DNA of 64,000 nt from the NCBI GenBank assembly GCA_023395555.1, contig JAEWYQ010000038.1:1-64000 (forward strand). The letters are read 5' to 3'. The notes under the pieces were generated by a model. The model ran no database searches and was not told where the DNA came from. It saw only the letters and a program-made list of their open reading frames with translations. This document shows positions 23,635 through 32,173 of the stretch, piece after piece. The translations under genes and the position numbers were made by a program. Positions within the stretch are counted from its first letter, which is position 1. Each line of letters begins with the position of its first letter. Source of the stretch: Bacillota bacterium (lineage in GTDB: Bacteria > Bacillota > Clostridia > Lachnospirales > Lachnospiraceae).

Positions 23635-24741
23635 ATGTCAGGTTCTATCTACGGTACTCTGTTCACCATAACAACCTGGGGAGAATCCCACGGCACCGGA
23701 ATCGGTGTCGTCGTGGACGGCTGCCCTGCCGGCCTCCCGCTGGACGAGGAATATCTCCAAACCTATATGAACCGCAGGAAGCCGGGTCAGACCAAATACT
23801 CCACCCCCCGCAAGGAAGGGGACAGGATCACGATTCAGTCCGGTGTCTTTGAAGGCCGGACCACCGGCGCCCCCATCTCACTGGTGGTATACAATGAAAA
23901 CCAACGTTCCGGCGACTATTCCGAGATTGCAAATTATTACCGTCCGGGCCATGCGGATTATACCTTTGATCAGAAATACGGCTTCCGGGATTACCGGGGC
24001 AGCGGACGCTTCTCCGGGCGGGAGACTATCGGGAGGGTGGCTGCCGGTGCCATTGCCGCCGCTATTTTAAGGGAACTGGGAGTTGAGGTAAATGCTTACA
24101 CCCGTTCCATCGGCCCCATCTCCATCGATCCCGCCAGATTCGATCTCCGGGAGGCACGGACAAGCCCTCTTTGCATGCCCGATCCCGATGCCTCCAAACG
24201 CGCGGAGGATTATCTATCGGGGCAGATGGATGCTTACAATTCCTCCGGCGGAATTATCGAATGCATCGTGACCGGAATGCCTGCAGGAGTTGGGGAGCCG
24301 GTCTTCCAGAAGCTGGACGCTTCCCTGGCCAGAGCCGTAATGTCCATCGGCGCGGTGAAAGGGGTAGAGATCGGTGACGGCTTCCGCTGCGCCCAGATGA
24401 CCGGGGCGGAGAATAATGATCCTTTTCACTATGATGAGAACACGGGTATCACCAAGATGACCAATCACGGCGGCGGTATCCTGGGAGGTCTCAGCGACGG
24501 CTCGGATATTATTGTTCGGGCGGCAATCAAGCCTACTCCCTCCATCTTCCGCACCCAGAAGACGGTGAATAAGCAGAATGAGAATATTGAGATTCAGATC
24601 AAGGGCCGTCATGACCCTGTGATTGTTCCCAGGGCTGTAGTGGTTGTTGAATCCATGGTTGCCGTTACCCTTGTGGATCAGCTCTTCCTGGGCATGACCT
24701 CAAGACTGGATAAAATTAAGGATTTCTACCGTTCTGAATAA
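23635..24741 (+). CDS. aroC: Chorismate synthase
   Basis: Last enzyme of the shikimate pathway, turning EPSP into chorismate with reduced FMN; 368 residues. Signatures are GESHGTGIGVVVDGCPAGLPL at the N-terminus, the basic block MNRRKPGQ, and RPGHADYTFDQKYGFRDYRGSGRFSGRETIGRVAAGAIA. The C-terminal segment KPTPSIFRTQKTVN carries further active-site residues. The ribosome site is ACAGGAGG. It stands alone here, outside an aro cluster, and ends at a hairpin. Confidence 0.97.
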   Translation: MSGSIYGTLFTITTWGESHGTGIGVVVDGCPAGLPLDEEYLQTYMNRRKPGQTKYSTPRKEGDRITIQSGVFEGRTTGAPISLVVYNENQRSGDYSEIANYYRPGHADYTFDQKYGFRDYRGSGRFSGRETIGRVAAGAIAAAILRELGVEVNAYTRSIGPISIDPARFDLREARTSPLCMPDPDASKRAEDYLSGQMDAYNSSGGIIECIVTGMPAGVGEPVFQKLDASLARAVMSIGAVKGVEIGDGFRCAQMTGAENNDPFHYDENTGITKMTNHGGGILGGLSDGSDIIVRAAIKPTPSIFRTQKTVNKQNENIEIQIKGRHDPVIVPRAVVVVESMVAVTLVDQLFLGMTSRLDKIKDFYRSE

Positions 24742-24773
24742 GGAACTGTTACATTATAGTTCATAAAATGCTG

Positions 24774-24820
24774 CAGCAGGAAGGCCTAATCTTCCAGAAT
24801 GATTCCTGGCCTTCTTGCTG
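24774..24820 (+). terminator. Hairpin after aroC
   Basis: CAGCAGGAAGGCC (24774-24786) pairs with GGCCTTCTTGCTG (24808-24820) with one G-T wobble and a 21-base loop. A weak T-rich tail follows. Confidence 0.6.
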
Positions 24821-25031
24821 TATTATTCTGTACCCTTCTTTTTCCCTGCTTTTCGGCTTTCTCCTAAATCTTTCTCATTCTATGCACAATTTGAGCTCGT
24901 TACTGAAGGATTGTTTTACCGCCTCCATCTTCTCCCCAACCTTCCGGCATCGTCTTTCCCCCTTTCCTGCTTCCTTTTATTTGCATTTATAATTCTCTAC
25001 AAAATTATACACGTAATTTTTATAAAAATGA

Positions 25032-25060
25032 TTGACAATATGAATTATACTAGTATAATT
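25032..25060 (+). promoter_or_regulatory. Promoter and 18-bp perfect palindrome of the XRE-cupin/pot operon
   Basis: TTGACA at 25032-25037 and TATAAT at 25054-25059, spacer 16. AATTATACTAGTATAATT (25043-25060) is a perfect palindrome that covers the spacer and the -10 box, so a dimeric repressor bound there would block RNA polymerase. The obvious candidate is the XRE-cupin protein encoded 71 bases downstream. Confidence 0.8.
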
Positions 25061-25130
25061 TATATTGTTTGCTGTTTAGCGTAACTAAACTTTGAGTTTA
25101 TTCTCAGTAAGAATCAGAAAGGACACCCCC

Positions 25131-25670
25131 ATGAATATCGGATCAAAAATCAAGGAATTGCGCATTCAGAAAAGTCTGACCCAGGAAGAGCTGGCAGACC
25201 GGGCGGAGTTATCCAAGGGCTTCATCTCCCAGCTGGAACGGGATCTGACCTCACCGTCCATCGCGACTCTCATGGATATCCTGCAATGCCTGGGCACCAA
25301 CCTGGAGGAATTCTTCAGCGGAACCTCCTCCGAACAGGTAGTGTTCAAGAAATCAGATTATTTTGAAAAATACGATTCCGAATTAAAAAATGAAGTGAAG
25401 TGGATCATTCCCAACGCTCAGAAGAATATCATGGAGCCCATCCTGCTGACCCTGGACCCCCACGGATCCACCTATCCCGATAATCCCCATGAAGGGGAGG
25501 AATTCGGCTATATTTTAAACGGAAGCATCACCCTGCATATCGGCAACCGGAACTATAAGGTCAAAAAGGGAGAATCCTTTTATTTTACCGCCAATAAGCA
25601 GCACTACATCACCGCTTCCGAAAAAACAGGCGCTACCCTATTATGGGTATCTACTCCGCCAAGCTTTTAA
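25131..25670 (+). CDS. XRE-family regulator with C-terminal cupin (PuuR-like)
   Basis: Regulator of 179 residues. N-terminal Cro/CI helix-turn-helix (IGSKIKELRIQKSLTQEELADRAELSKGFISQLERDLTSPSIATL, residues 3-45) and C-terminal single-domain cupin (about 105-175; HEGEEFGYILNGSITLHIG and KKGESFYFTANKQHYI). Known: this architecture includes PuuR, a putrescine-responsive repressor. It is the first gene of a five-gene cluster with potABCD, so sensing polyamine and repressing its import is the likely role. The start at 25131 follows AGAAAGGA; an in-frame ATG at 25092 has no ribosome site. Confidence 0.92.
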   Translation: MNIGSKIKELRIQKSLTQEELADRAELSKGFISQLERDLTSPSIATLMDILQCLGTNLEEFFSGTSSEQVVFKKSDYFEKYDSELKNEVKWIIPNAQKNIMEPILLTLDPHGSTYPDNPHEGEEFGYILNGSITLHIGNRNYKVKKGESFYFTANKQHYITASEKTGATLLWVSTPPSF

Positions 25671-25728
25671 CTCAAAATAGGAGAAGGCTGCCAACCCGGC
25701 CTTTGTGATAATTCAGGAGGATCCCAGG

Positions 25729-26805
25729 ATGACGGATAATAAGTTAATCAATCTAGTGAACATAAGCAAGTCCTTTGGTGACACCATGGTACTTGATGAA
25801 TTGAATTTATATATACGGGAGAATGAATTTCTGACTCTGCTGGGTCCCTCCGGCTGCGGCAAGACCACGACACTCCGCATCATCGGCGGCTTTGAAACCC
25901 CCAATGTGGGTCAGGTTATCTTCGAGGGCAAGGATATCACCAAGCTTCCGCCCAACGAACGCCAGTTAAACACGGTTTTTCAGAAATACGCTCTTTTTAC
26001 CCATATGACCATAGCGGAAAACATTGCCTTCGGTCTGAAGATAAAGAAGAAAAGCAAAGCTTACATCCAGGATAAGATTAATTATGCCTTAAAGCTGGTG
26101 AATCTGGAGGGCTTCGGCAACCGTATGCCGGATTCCTTAAGCGGCGGCCAGCAGCAGCGGATTGCCATCGCCAGGGCCATCGTGAACGAGCCGAAGGTTC
26201 TTCTCCTGGACGAACCCCTGGGCGCGCTGGATCTGAAGCTGCGCCAGGACATGCAGTATGAGCTGATCCGTCTGAAGAACGAGCTGGGAATTACCTTTAT
26301 CTACGTAACCCATGACCAGGAGGAGGCTCTGACCATGTCCGACACCATTGTGGTTATGAACCAGGGTTATATCCAGCAGATCGGAACACCGGAGGATATC
26401 TACAATGAGCCGAAGAACGCCTTCGTAGCCGACTTCATCGGTGACAGCAATATTATCCCCTCCGTCATGGTGGAGGATAAGCTGGTGAATATTCTCGGAG
26501 CGAATTTCCCCTGCGTGGACATCGGTTTTGGACGGAATAAGCCTGTGGATGTGGTGATTCGTCCCGAGGATATCGATCTGGTGAAGCCGGAGAACGGCAT
26601 CCTCAGCGGAAGGGTGACCTCCCTGCTCTTTAAGGGTGTCCATTATGAGATGGAGGTAACCGCGAACGGACGGGAATGGCTGGTGCATTCCACCGATCTC
26701 TTCCCCGTCGGCAGCGAGGTCGGCATCAGCGTCGATCCTTATGATATCCAGATCATGAATAAACCGGAATCCGAGGATGAGGAAGCTGCGGAAATCGCGG
26801 AATAG
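25729..26805 (+). CDS. potA: Spermidine/putrescine ABC transporter ATPase
   Basis: ATP-binding subunit of 358 residues. Walker [11 protein letters not shown]-loop ([13 protein letters not shown]), signature LSGGQQQR, Walker [15 protein letters not shown] and the switch His (YVTHDQEEA) are all present. The C-terminal third is a TOBE-type regulatory domain ([12 protein letters not shown]). It energises polyamine import with the PotBC permeases. The start at 25729 has AGGAGG seven bases upstream. It lies 58 bases after the XRE-cupin gene and is the only ABC ATPase in the window. Confidence 0.95.
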   Translation: MTDNKLINLVNISKSFGDTMVLDELNLYIRENEFLTLLGPSGCGKTTTLRIIGGFETPNVGQVIFEGKDITKLPPNERQLNTVFQKYALFTHMTIAENIAFGLKIKKKSKAYIQDKINYALKLVNLEGFGNRMPDSLSGGQQQRIAIARAIVNEPKVLLLDEPLGALDLKLRQDMQYELIRLKNELGITFIYVTHDQEEALTMSDTIVVMNQGYIQQIGTPEDIYNEPKNAFVADFIGDSNIIPSVMVEDKLVNILGANFPCVDIGFGRNKPVDVVIRPEDIDLVKPENGILSGRVTSLLFKGVHYEMEVTANGREWLVHSTDLFPVGSEVGISVDPYDIQIMNKPESEDEEAAEIAE

Positions 26806-26854
26806 TTACTGAAAACCAGTAACCGCAAAATAGTATATCAGGAGATGAAGTCCT

Positions 26855-27772
26855 ATGGCAGTTATCGATAAATTAAAGCATCTTACGGAAAAAAGCCCAA
26901 TTCCCGCTCTGCGGTTTTCCCATGCAGATAAAACGGAGGCAGGCGGCAGGCATCCTGTGTCGTCTTCCATGAAATGGCTTTCCTTTCCCTATATTATATG
27001 GATGGTCGGATTTATCATAATCCCTTTGATTATGATTATCTATTACGGTCTGACCAGCAGCAAAGGCTTTACCCTGGATAATGTGGCGCTGATCGCAGAT
27101 CCGGTCAACCGGCGGGCCCTTGTGCTTGCGCTGGAGCTTTCCGTCGTCAGCACCATATTATGCCTGCTTCTTGCCTATCCCCTGGCAATGATATTAAATA
27201 ACTCCAAGCTGGAGAGCAACAGCTTTATCGTGCTGATTATTATCCTGCCCATGTGGATGAATTTTCTGCTGCGCACTATTGCATGGCAGAATATTCTGGA
27301 GAAAACCGGTGTGCTGAATAAGATACTGGAGTTTCTCCATCTTCCGCTGCTGAACATTATCAATACCCCTTCTGCCATCATTCTGGGTATGGTATATAAT
27401 TTCCTGCCCTTTATGGTGCTTCCGATTTACAATGTATTGATTAAGATTGACAGGGACGTGGTGAATGCGGCCAGAGATCTCGGAGCCAGCAGCTCCCAGA
27501 CCTTTTTGAGAATTATTCTGCCCCTGAGCCTTCCGGGAGTGATAAGCGGTATTACCATGGTATTTGTACCCTCTCTTACCACCTTCGTCATCTCCACCAT
27601 CCTTGGCGGAAGCAAGATCGTTCTCATCGGCAACGTGATTGAGCAGCAATTCCGCCTGGGGAACTGGAACACCGGCTCCGGGCTGTCCCTGGTACTGATG
27701 ATTTTCATCCTGTTCTGTATGGCGGTTCTGTCCAAATACGATAAGGAAAAGGAGGGAAGCAATCTATGGTAA
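26855..27772 (+). CDS. potB: Spermidine/putrescine ABC transporter permease PotB
   Basis: Inner-membrane permease of 305 residues with about six helices. The EAA-type loop is DVVNAARDLGASSSQTFLRIILPLSLPGV. There is an unusually long polar N-terminal tail of about 45 residues before the first helix. The ribosome site is CAGGAGATG. The stop overlaps the potC start by seven bases (ATGGTAA), indicating translational coupling. Confidence 0.95.
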   Translation: MAVIDKLKHLTEKSPIPALRFSHADKTEAGGRHPVSSSMKWLSFPYIIWMVGFIIIPLIMIIYYGLTSSKGFTLDNVALIADPVNRRALVLALELSVVSTILCLLLAYPLAMILNNSKLESNSFIVLIIILPMWMNFLLRTIAWQNILEKTGVLNKILEFLHLPLLNIINTPSAIILGMVYNFLPFMVLPIYNVLIKIDRDVVNAARDLGASSSQTFLRIILPLSLPGVISGITMVFVPSLTTFVISTILGGSKIVLIGNVIEQQFRLGNWNTGSGLSLVLMIFILFCMAVLSKYDKEKEGSNLW

Positions 27773-28554
27773 AAAAAATAGTAAGCCGTCTCTATGTTGG
27801 CATTATTCTGCTGTTTTTATATGCACCCATTATCATTCTGATTGTCCTGTCCTTTAACGCCTCCAAGTCCAGGGCGAAGTGGGGCGGCTTCACCCTTCAC
27901 TGGTACAAGCAGCTCTTTCGGAATGATGATATTATGGCGGCCCTCTCAACTACTTTGATTATTGCCTTTTCCTCCGCACTCATTGCCACACTGCTGGGTA
28001 CTGCGGCGGCTCTCGCAATGAACAGCATGAAGAAGACACCCCGGGCCGTATTGATGAGCATTACCAATATTCCCATGCTCAACGCGGATATTGTGACGGG
28101 TATTTCCCTGATGCTGATCTTTGTTGCACTGAACTTTACCCTGGGCTTTACCAGCGTATTACTGGCTCATATTACCTTTAATATTCCCTATGTGATTTTA
28201 AGTGTCATGCCAAAGCTAAAGCAACTCAATCCTCATACCTTTGAAGCGGCTCAGGATCTGGGAGCATCCCGCTCATATGCTTTTTTCCGGGTTATTCTGC
28301 CGGATATCCTGCCCGGGGTCATGTCAGGTTTTTTCCTGTCCTTTACCATGTCCCTGGATGATTTCGTAATCACCCACTTTACCAAGGGGCCTGAGATTAA
28401 TACCCTGTCAACCAAGATCTATACCGAGGTGCGCAAGGGCATCAAGCCGGAGATTTATGCACTCTCCACCCTGATGTTCGTAACGGTATTATTACTGCTG
28501 ATCTTCATTAACCGGAGAAATGCAGGAAAAAATGCACCGCTTCGCAAGCTGTAA
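27766..28554 (+). CDS. potC: Spermidine/putrescine ABC transporter permease PotC
   Basis: Second permease of the polyamine importer, 262 residues, six helices. The EAA loop reads TFEAAQDLGASRSYAFFRVILPDILPGV, and the next segment SLDDFVITHFTKGPEINTLSTKIYTEVRKGI is a PotC hallmark. The gene overlaps potB and precedes potD by 105 bases. Confidence 0.95.
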   Translation: MVKKIVSRLYVGIILLFLYAPIIILIVLSFNASKSRAKWGGFTLHWYKQLFRNDDIMAALSTTLIIAFSSALIATLLGTAAALAMNSMKKTPRAVLMSITNIPMLNADIVTGISLMLIFVALNFTLGFTSVLLAHITFNIPYVILSVMPKLKQLNPHTFEAAQDLGASRSYAFFRVILPDILPGVMSGFFLSFTMSLDDFVITHFTKGPEINTLSTKIYTEVRKGIKPEIYALSTLMFVTVLLLLIFINRRNAGKNAPLRKL

Positions 28555-28659
28555 TACATTCATAAGATATCTGCTTGCATTTCCATTACAAAAAAAGTAT
28601 TTAACCGGAACAATAAGATCATGTCTTAAGAACATGGCAAATTAAGAGGAGGAACAAGA

Positions 28660-29712
28660 ATGAAGAAAGTAATTGGATGTTTTGCCCTGCTGGCCTTTTC
28701 CCTCAGCCTTCTGGCAGGCTGCAGCAAGGATGAGGGGGAGAAGGTCTATGTGTACAACTGGGGAGAGTATATTGACCGGGAGGTTCTGGATCAATTTGAG
28801 GAAGAGACCGGTATCAAGGTGGTTTATGATGAATTTGAGCAGAATGAAGAGATGTATCCCAAGATCAAGGCAGGGGCGGTCCAGTATGATGTGGTATGCC
28901 CTTCTGATTACATGATACAGAAAATGATCAAGGAAAATTTGCTTGCGGAAATCAATTTCGATAATGTACCCAATATCTCCAATATTGATCCTGCCTATCT
29001 GAAAAGCTCCCAGAGCTTTGATCCAGAGAACAAATACAGTGTTCCTTACTGCTGGGGAACCGTTGGAATCCTTTACAACAAGACCATGGTGGAGGGTCCC
29101 ATTGACAGCTGGGGCGCCCTTTTTGACGAGAAATATTCCGGTAATATTCTGATGATGGACAGTGTGCGGGATGCCTTCGGCATCGCTCTGACCTATCTGG
29201 GCTATGACATGAACAGCACTGACAACGCCCAGCTGGAGGAGGCAAAGGCGCTGTTAGCCAGCCAGTATCCCCTGGTACAGGCTTATGTGGTTGACCAGGT
29301 ACGGGATAAAATGATCGGCGGCGAGGCTGCCCTGGGCGTCATCTATTCCGGTGAAGCAATCTACACGCAGAGGGAAAATCCCGACCTGGAATATGTTATT
29401 CCAAAGGAAGGGTCCAATGTCTGGATCGATGGCTGGGTTATCCCGAAGAACTGCCGGAACAAGGAGAATGCGGAAGCCTTTATCAATTTCCTGTGCCGCG
29501 GTGATATCGCCTTGAAGAATTTTGAGTACATTACCTACTCCACACCTAACACTGCTGCCAGAGAGATGATAATGGATGCGGATATCAAGAACAGCAAGGT
29601 AGCCTTTCCTGAGCAGTCCGTTCTGGACCGCTGCCAGACCTATCAATATCTGGGCGAGGAAATCGAATCATCCTATATTGATAAATGGAATGAGGCAAAG
29701 TCCTCCCATTAA
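28660..29712 (+). CDS. potD: Spermidine/putrescine-binding lipoprotein
   Basis: Extracellular polyamine-binding lipoprotein of 350 residues. Lipobox LLAGC (Cys21). The mature protein begins KVYVYNWGEYIDREVLDQFEEETGIKVVYD, diagnostic of PotD/PotF, and contains YDVVCPSDYMIQKM and VWIDGWVIPKNCRNKENAEAFINFL. It captures spermidine or putrescine for PotABC. Last gene of the operon, with its own ribosome site AGAGGAGG and a terminator 81 bases downstream. Confidence 0.95.
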   Translation: MKKVIGCFALLAFSLSLLAGCSKDEGEKVYVYNWGEYIDREVLDQFEEETGIKVVYDEFEQNEEMYPKIKAGAVQYDVVCPSDYMIQKMIKENLLAEINFDNVPNISNIDPAYLKSSQSFDPENKYSVPYCWGTVGILYNKTMVEGPIDSWGALFDEKYSGNILMMDSVRDAFGIALTYLGYDMNSTDNAQLEEAKALLASQYPLVQAYVVDQVRDKMIGGEAALGVIYSGEAIYTQRENPDLEYVIPKEGSNVWIDGWVIPKNCRNKENAEAFINFLCRGDIALKNFEYITYSTPNTAAREMIMDADIKNSKVAFPEQSVLDRCQTYQYLGEEIESSYIDKWNEAKSSH

Positions 29713-29792
29713 TTCTACGTTCTGCTGCTATTGGCAAGCTTGAACGGCAGGAATAAAATCAACTATATAGAACCTTACCATATCAGTATGAT

Positions 29793-29843
29793 AAAATGAT
29801 GCGGAAGAAGCTCTGTGACCAGGTCTTCTCCGCATCATTTTTT
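29793..29843 (+). terminator. Terminator of the pot operon
   Basis: AAAATGATGCGG-AAGA pairs with TCTTC-CCGCATCATTTT and is followed by a T run. Confidence 0.85.
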
Positions 29844-29919
29844 AGTATTATTAAGATATTTTTAAAGCGTGACATGTAGCTGCCATATTTGTATGCTACG
29901 CTGATTTTGGTGATGAAAT

Positions 29920-30816
29920 ATGAACAGATTATTTGAAATTACATATCTTCTGATGAATAGAAAAGCCATAACCGCCAGGGAGCTGGCGGAGCATTTTGGC
30001 GTGTCCCAGCGCACGATCTACCGTGATATCGATGCGCTGAGTTTGTCGGGCATCCCTGTCTATACCGAGAAGGGCAAGGGCGGCGGCATTCGTCTTCTGC
30101 CGGATTTCGTTCTGAACAAATCCATCCTGAGCGAGGAAGAACAGAATGAGATTCTGTATGCCCTGCAGGGCCTTTCCAGCGTAACAACAGCAGAAACCAA
30201 TCAGGTATTACAAAAGCTGTCCACCATTTTCAACCGGAATACTGTTCCCTGGCTGGAGGTGGATTTTTCTGATTGGAGCTATGCAAACGGCCAGTCCTTT
30301 AATGACTTTAAGACAGCGATTCTGGAGCATCGGATTGCCGAGTTTGATTATTATAGCACTTACGGTGAGAAAACCCACCGGCGCATTGAGCCGATTCAGC
30401 TCTGGTTTAAATCCAAAGCCTGGTATATCAAGGGCTTCTGTCTGACCCGGCAGGACATACGCCTGTTTAAGCTGTCGAGGGTGAAGAAGCTGACCGTGAC
30501 GAATGAGCGGTTCACCGAGCGCAGTATGTCAGATCTCCGCCCGGATACCAGTCCCGCCGGACACCGGCGGCCGGATGTGAGTCTCCGGCTTAAAATCACA
30601 CCGGAGATGACCTATCGTGTCTATGACGAGTTTGATGAAGATATGGTGGAAAAACAGCCGGACGGCAGCTTCATCATATCGGTGACATGGCCGGAGGATG
30701 ATTGGGTGTACGGAACCATCCTCTCCTATGGGGAATATATGGAGGTTCTGGAGCCGGAGCATATCCGGGCGATTATTAAGAAAAAAGCACAGAATACAGT
30801 AAGAAAATATTTATAG
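29920..30816 (+). CDS. YafY-type regulator, HTH plus WYL domain
   Basis: Transcriptional regulator of 298 residues. The N-terminal helix-turn-helix type 11 domain shows LMNRKAITARELAEHFGVSQRTIYRDIDALSLSGIPVYTEKGKGGGIRL (about 11-59). The central WYL domain includes RRIEPIQLWFKSKAWYIKGFCLTRQDIRLFKLSRV, and the C-terminal extension ends in the family's WCX-like part. WYL domains bind small ligands or nucleic acid. The gene stands before an unusual set of palindromes and an effector-binding protein gene, possible targets. The ribosome site is weak (GGTGATGAAAT). Confidence 0.9.
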   Translation: MNRLFEITYLLMNRKAITARELAEHFGVSQRTIYRDIDALSLSGIPVYTEKGKGGGIRLLPDFVLNKSILSEEEQNEILYALQGLSSVTTAETNQVLQKLSTIFNRNTVPWLEVDFSDWSYANGQSFNDFKTAILEHRIAEFDYYSTYGEKTHRRIEPIQLWFKSKAWYIKGFCLTRQDIRLFKLSRVKKLTVTNERFTERSMSDLRPDTSPAGHRRPDVSLRLKITPEMTYRVYDEFDEDMVEKQPDGSFIISVTWPEDDWVYGTILSYGEYMEVLEPEHIRAIIKKKAQNTVRKYL

Positions 30817-30830
30817 CAAAAAACATTTAT

Positions 30831-30990
30831 ATTACAGGAACATAATGCGTTCCTGTAATCAGGGTATGCGATGCAGGTATAGTTGTTCTGATAACTTATA
30901 TTACAGGAACATAATGTGCGTTCCTTGTAATCGGGATGGACGGCACAGAAGCAGCGTCTTATATCAGAAGTTTGAAATATAACTTCTGAT
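30831..30990. repeat. Cluster of three inverted repeats upstream of the effector-binding gene
   Basis: Copies 1 and 2 share ATTACAGGAAC...GTTCCTGTAAT (30831-30859 and 30900-30931, the latter with one extra T). Copy 3 is ATCAGAAGTT (30963-30972) and AACTTCTGAT (30981-30990), a perfect 10-bp repeat with an 8-base spacer. Copies 1 and 2 are 69 bases apart. They may be terminators of the WYL gene or binding sites. Confidence 0.75.
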
Positions 30991-31065
30991 AATTTATAAT
31001 ATGACATTACGTTGTCAGGTTACGGGTTTTATAATTGAAACAAACGCAGAAAAGGAGTAACCACA

Positions 31066-31545
31066 ATGACTACAAAACATATTTACAAGGACATATTCTC
31101 TGTTATCGGAAAAGCCGGACAGGGCCCGGCGGACAGCCCCCAGAAGTGGATACCGCAGTTATGGAACGATGCTAATTCCCACTTTGCAGAGATCGCGGAA
31201 GTCATCCGCAAGGATGAAAATGGCATCCCCCTGGGTGTATGGGGCGCAATGAACGATGCGGAGGAAAGCAACAAGCGCTGGGGCGAAACCGGCAAATACA
31301 TGGCAGGCTGCGAGGCTGATATTGACGCAGCGGCGCCGGAAGGCTGGACAAAGTGGATCATCCCGGCACAGACCTACCTGGTGGCAGAATGCACAGCGGA
31401 GGAATACGGGGAAGTATTTGGAAAGATTACTAATGATCCCAACATAGAAATCGTTGGCACCGTTCATGAACGCTATCCCGTACCGGGCAACTCCGATCTA
31501 CTTGAATTATATTTCCCTATTGCAAAGGGGTCCTCTTATGCCTAA
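31066..31545 (+). CDS. Stand-alone GyrI-like / AraC effector-binding domain protein
   Basis: Protein of 159 residues with no DNA-binding domain. The fold is suggested by the N-terminal strand and helix region (PQKWIPQLWNDANSHFAEI), the central GVWGAMND, and WIIPAQTYLVAECT followed by NIEIVGTVHERYPVPGNSDLLELYFPI, which match the small-molecule-binding GyrI-like/AraC effector domain. Such stand-alone proteins bind drugs or metabolites. The ribosome site is AAAAGGAG. Its stop overlaps the start of the next gene by eight bases, so the two are translationally coupled. Confidence 0.8.
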   Translation: MTTKHIYKDIFSVIGKAGQGPADSPQKWIPQLWNDANSHFAEIAEVIRKDENGIPLGVWGAMNDAEESNKRWGETGKYMAGCEADIDAAAPEGWTKWIIPAQTYLVAECTAEEYGEVFGKITNDPNIEIVGTVHERYPVPGNSDLLELYFPIAKGSSYA

Positions 31546-32080
31546 ATCGGATCACGCCCACGCAATCAAGCTGTATCAAAGTCTGGAAAGGCATATTGGG
31601 TCCGAGGCGGCGGGGGATTTCCTTGAAAAGCTGCCCTTGTCCAAATCTGCCGATTATAATAAAAAATTCAAATGGGCCAGCGAAGTCTGCTCCTATCTGG
31701 AAGAACGTTTTTCAGAAGAGGAGATACGCAATATCCGCATGGACTGCTGCTGCCTGCCGGGAAGTAAGGCGGAGGATGCAAGGATACTGTATGAAAGCTC
31801 CGCAGATTACGGCGAGTTCTGTGAGCGTTTCAATAAGAAACACGCGCCCGGCAACAGTCTTTCCCATGACGGCAAGGCACTTTACTTCTCCTACCCGACC
31901 TGCTACTGCTCCTGTATCAAGCGCGGTGACGGAAATGTAACGGGTTCCTGGTGTGCATGCACCCTTGGCTATACCGAGAAATTGTTCTCACACGCACTTT
32001 CCTGCAAGGTACAGGTAGAATTGCTGGAAAGTGTAAAAACCGGCGGCAAGAAATGTGTAATGAAGATTATACAAAGCTGA
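31538..32080 (+). CDS. Cys-rich conserved protein (possibly DUF6144 family)
   Basis: Protein of 180 residues with a Cys-rich core: MDCCCLPGSKAEDARILYESS, then SYPTCYCSCIKRGDGNVTGSWCACTLGYTEKLF, about eight clustered Cys, which may bind metal. The C-terminal half resembles small V4R- or hydrolase-like sensor domains, but I can assign it only tentatively to DUF6144-like proteins. The start at 31538 is inside the preceding gene's last codons; an upstream ATG at 31454 would force a large overlap. Its coupling to a GyrI-like protein suggests a shared ligand or detoxification task. Confidence 0.65.
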   Translation: MPKSDHAHAIKLYQSLERHIGSEAAGDFLEKLPLSKSADYNKKFKWASEVCSYLEERFSEEEIRNIRMDCCCLPGSKAEDARILYESSADYGEFCERFNKKHAPGNSLSHDGKALYFSYPTCYCSCIKRGDGNVTGSWCACTLGYTEKLFSHALSCKVQVELLESVKTGGKKCVMKIIQS

Positions 32081-32115
32081 AAGTAACACACATAAGCCTC
32101 TTGTACGATTACATA

Positions 32116-32160
32116 AATGTGCGCCATCTTTCTTTATAGAAGAAACGGCGCACATTTTTC
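32116..32160 (+). terminator. Terminator after the Cys-rich gene
   Basis: AATGTGCGCC (32116-32125) pairs perfectly with GGCGCACATT (32147-32156), then T residues. An inner stem is also possible. Confidence 0.85.
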
Positions 32161-32173
32161 ACTGTATTAAAAT

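Larger units (their letters stand above)
24742..25130. other. Intergenic region aroC to XRE-cupin gene
   Basis: Contains the aroC terminator-like hairpin (24774-24820) and the strong promoter with an 18-bp palindrome (25032-25060). The part between is pyrimidine-rich and shows no convincing gene. Confidence 0.6.
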
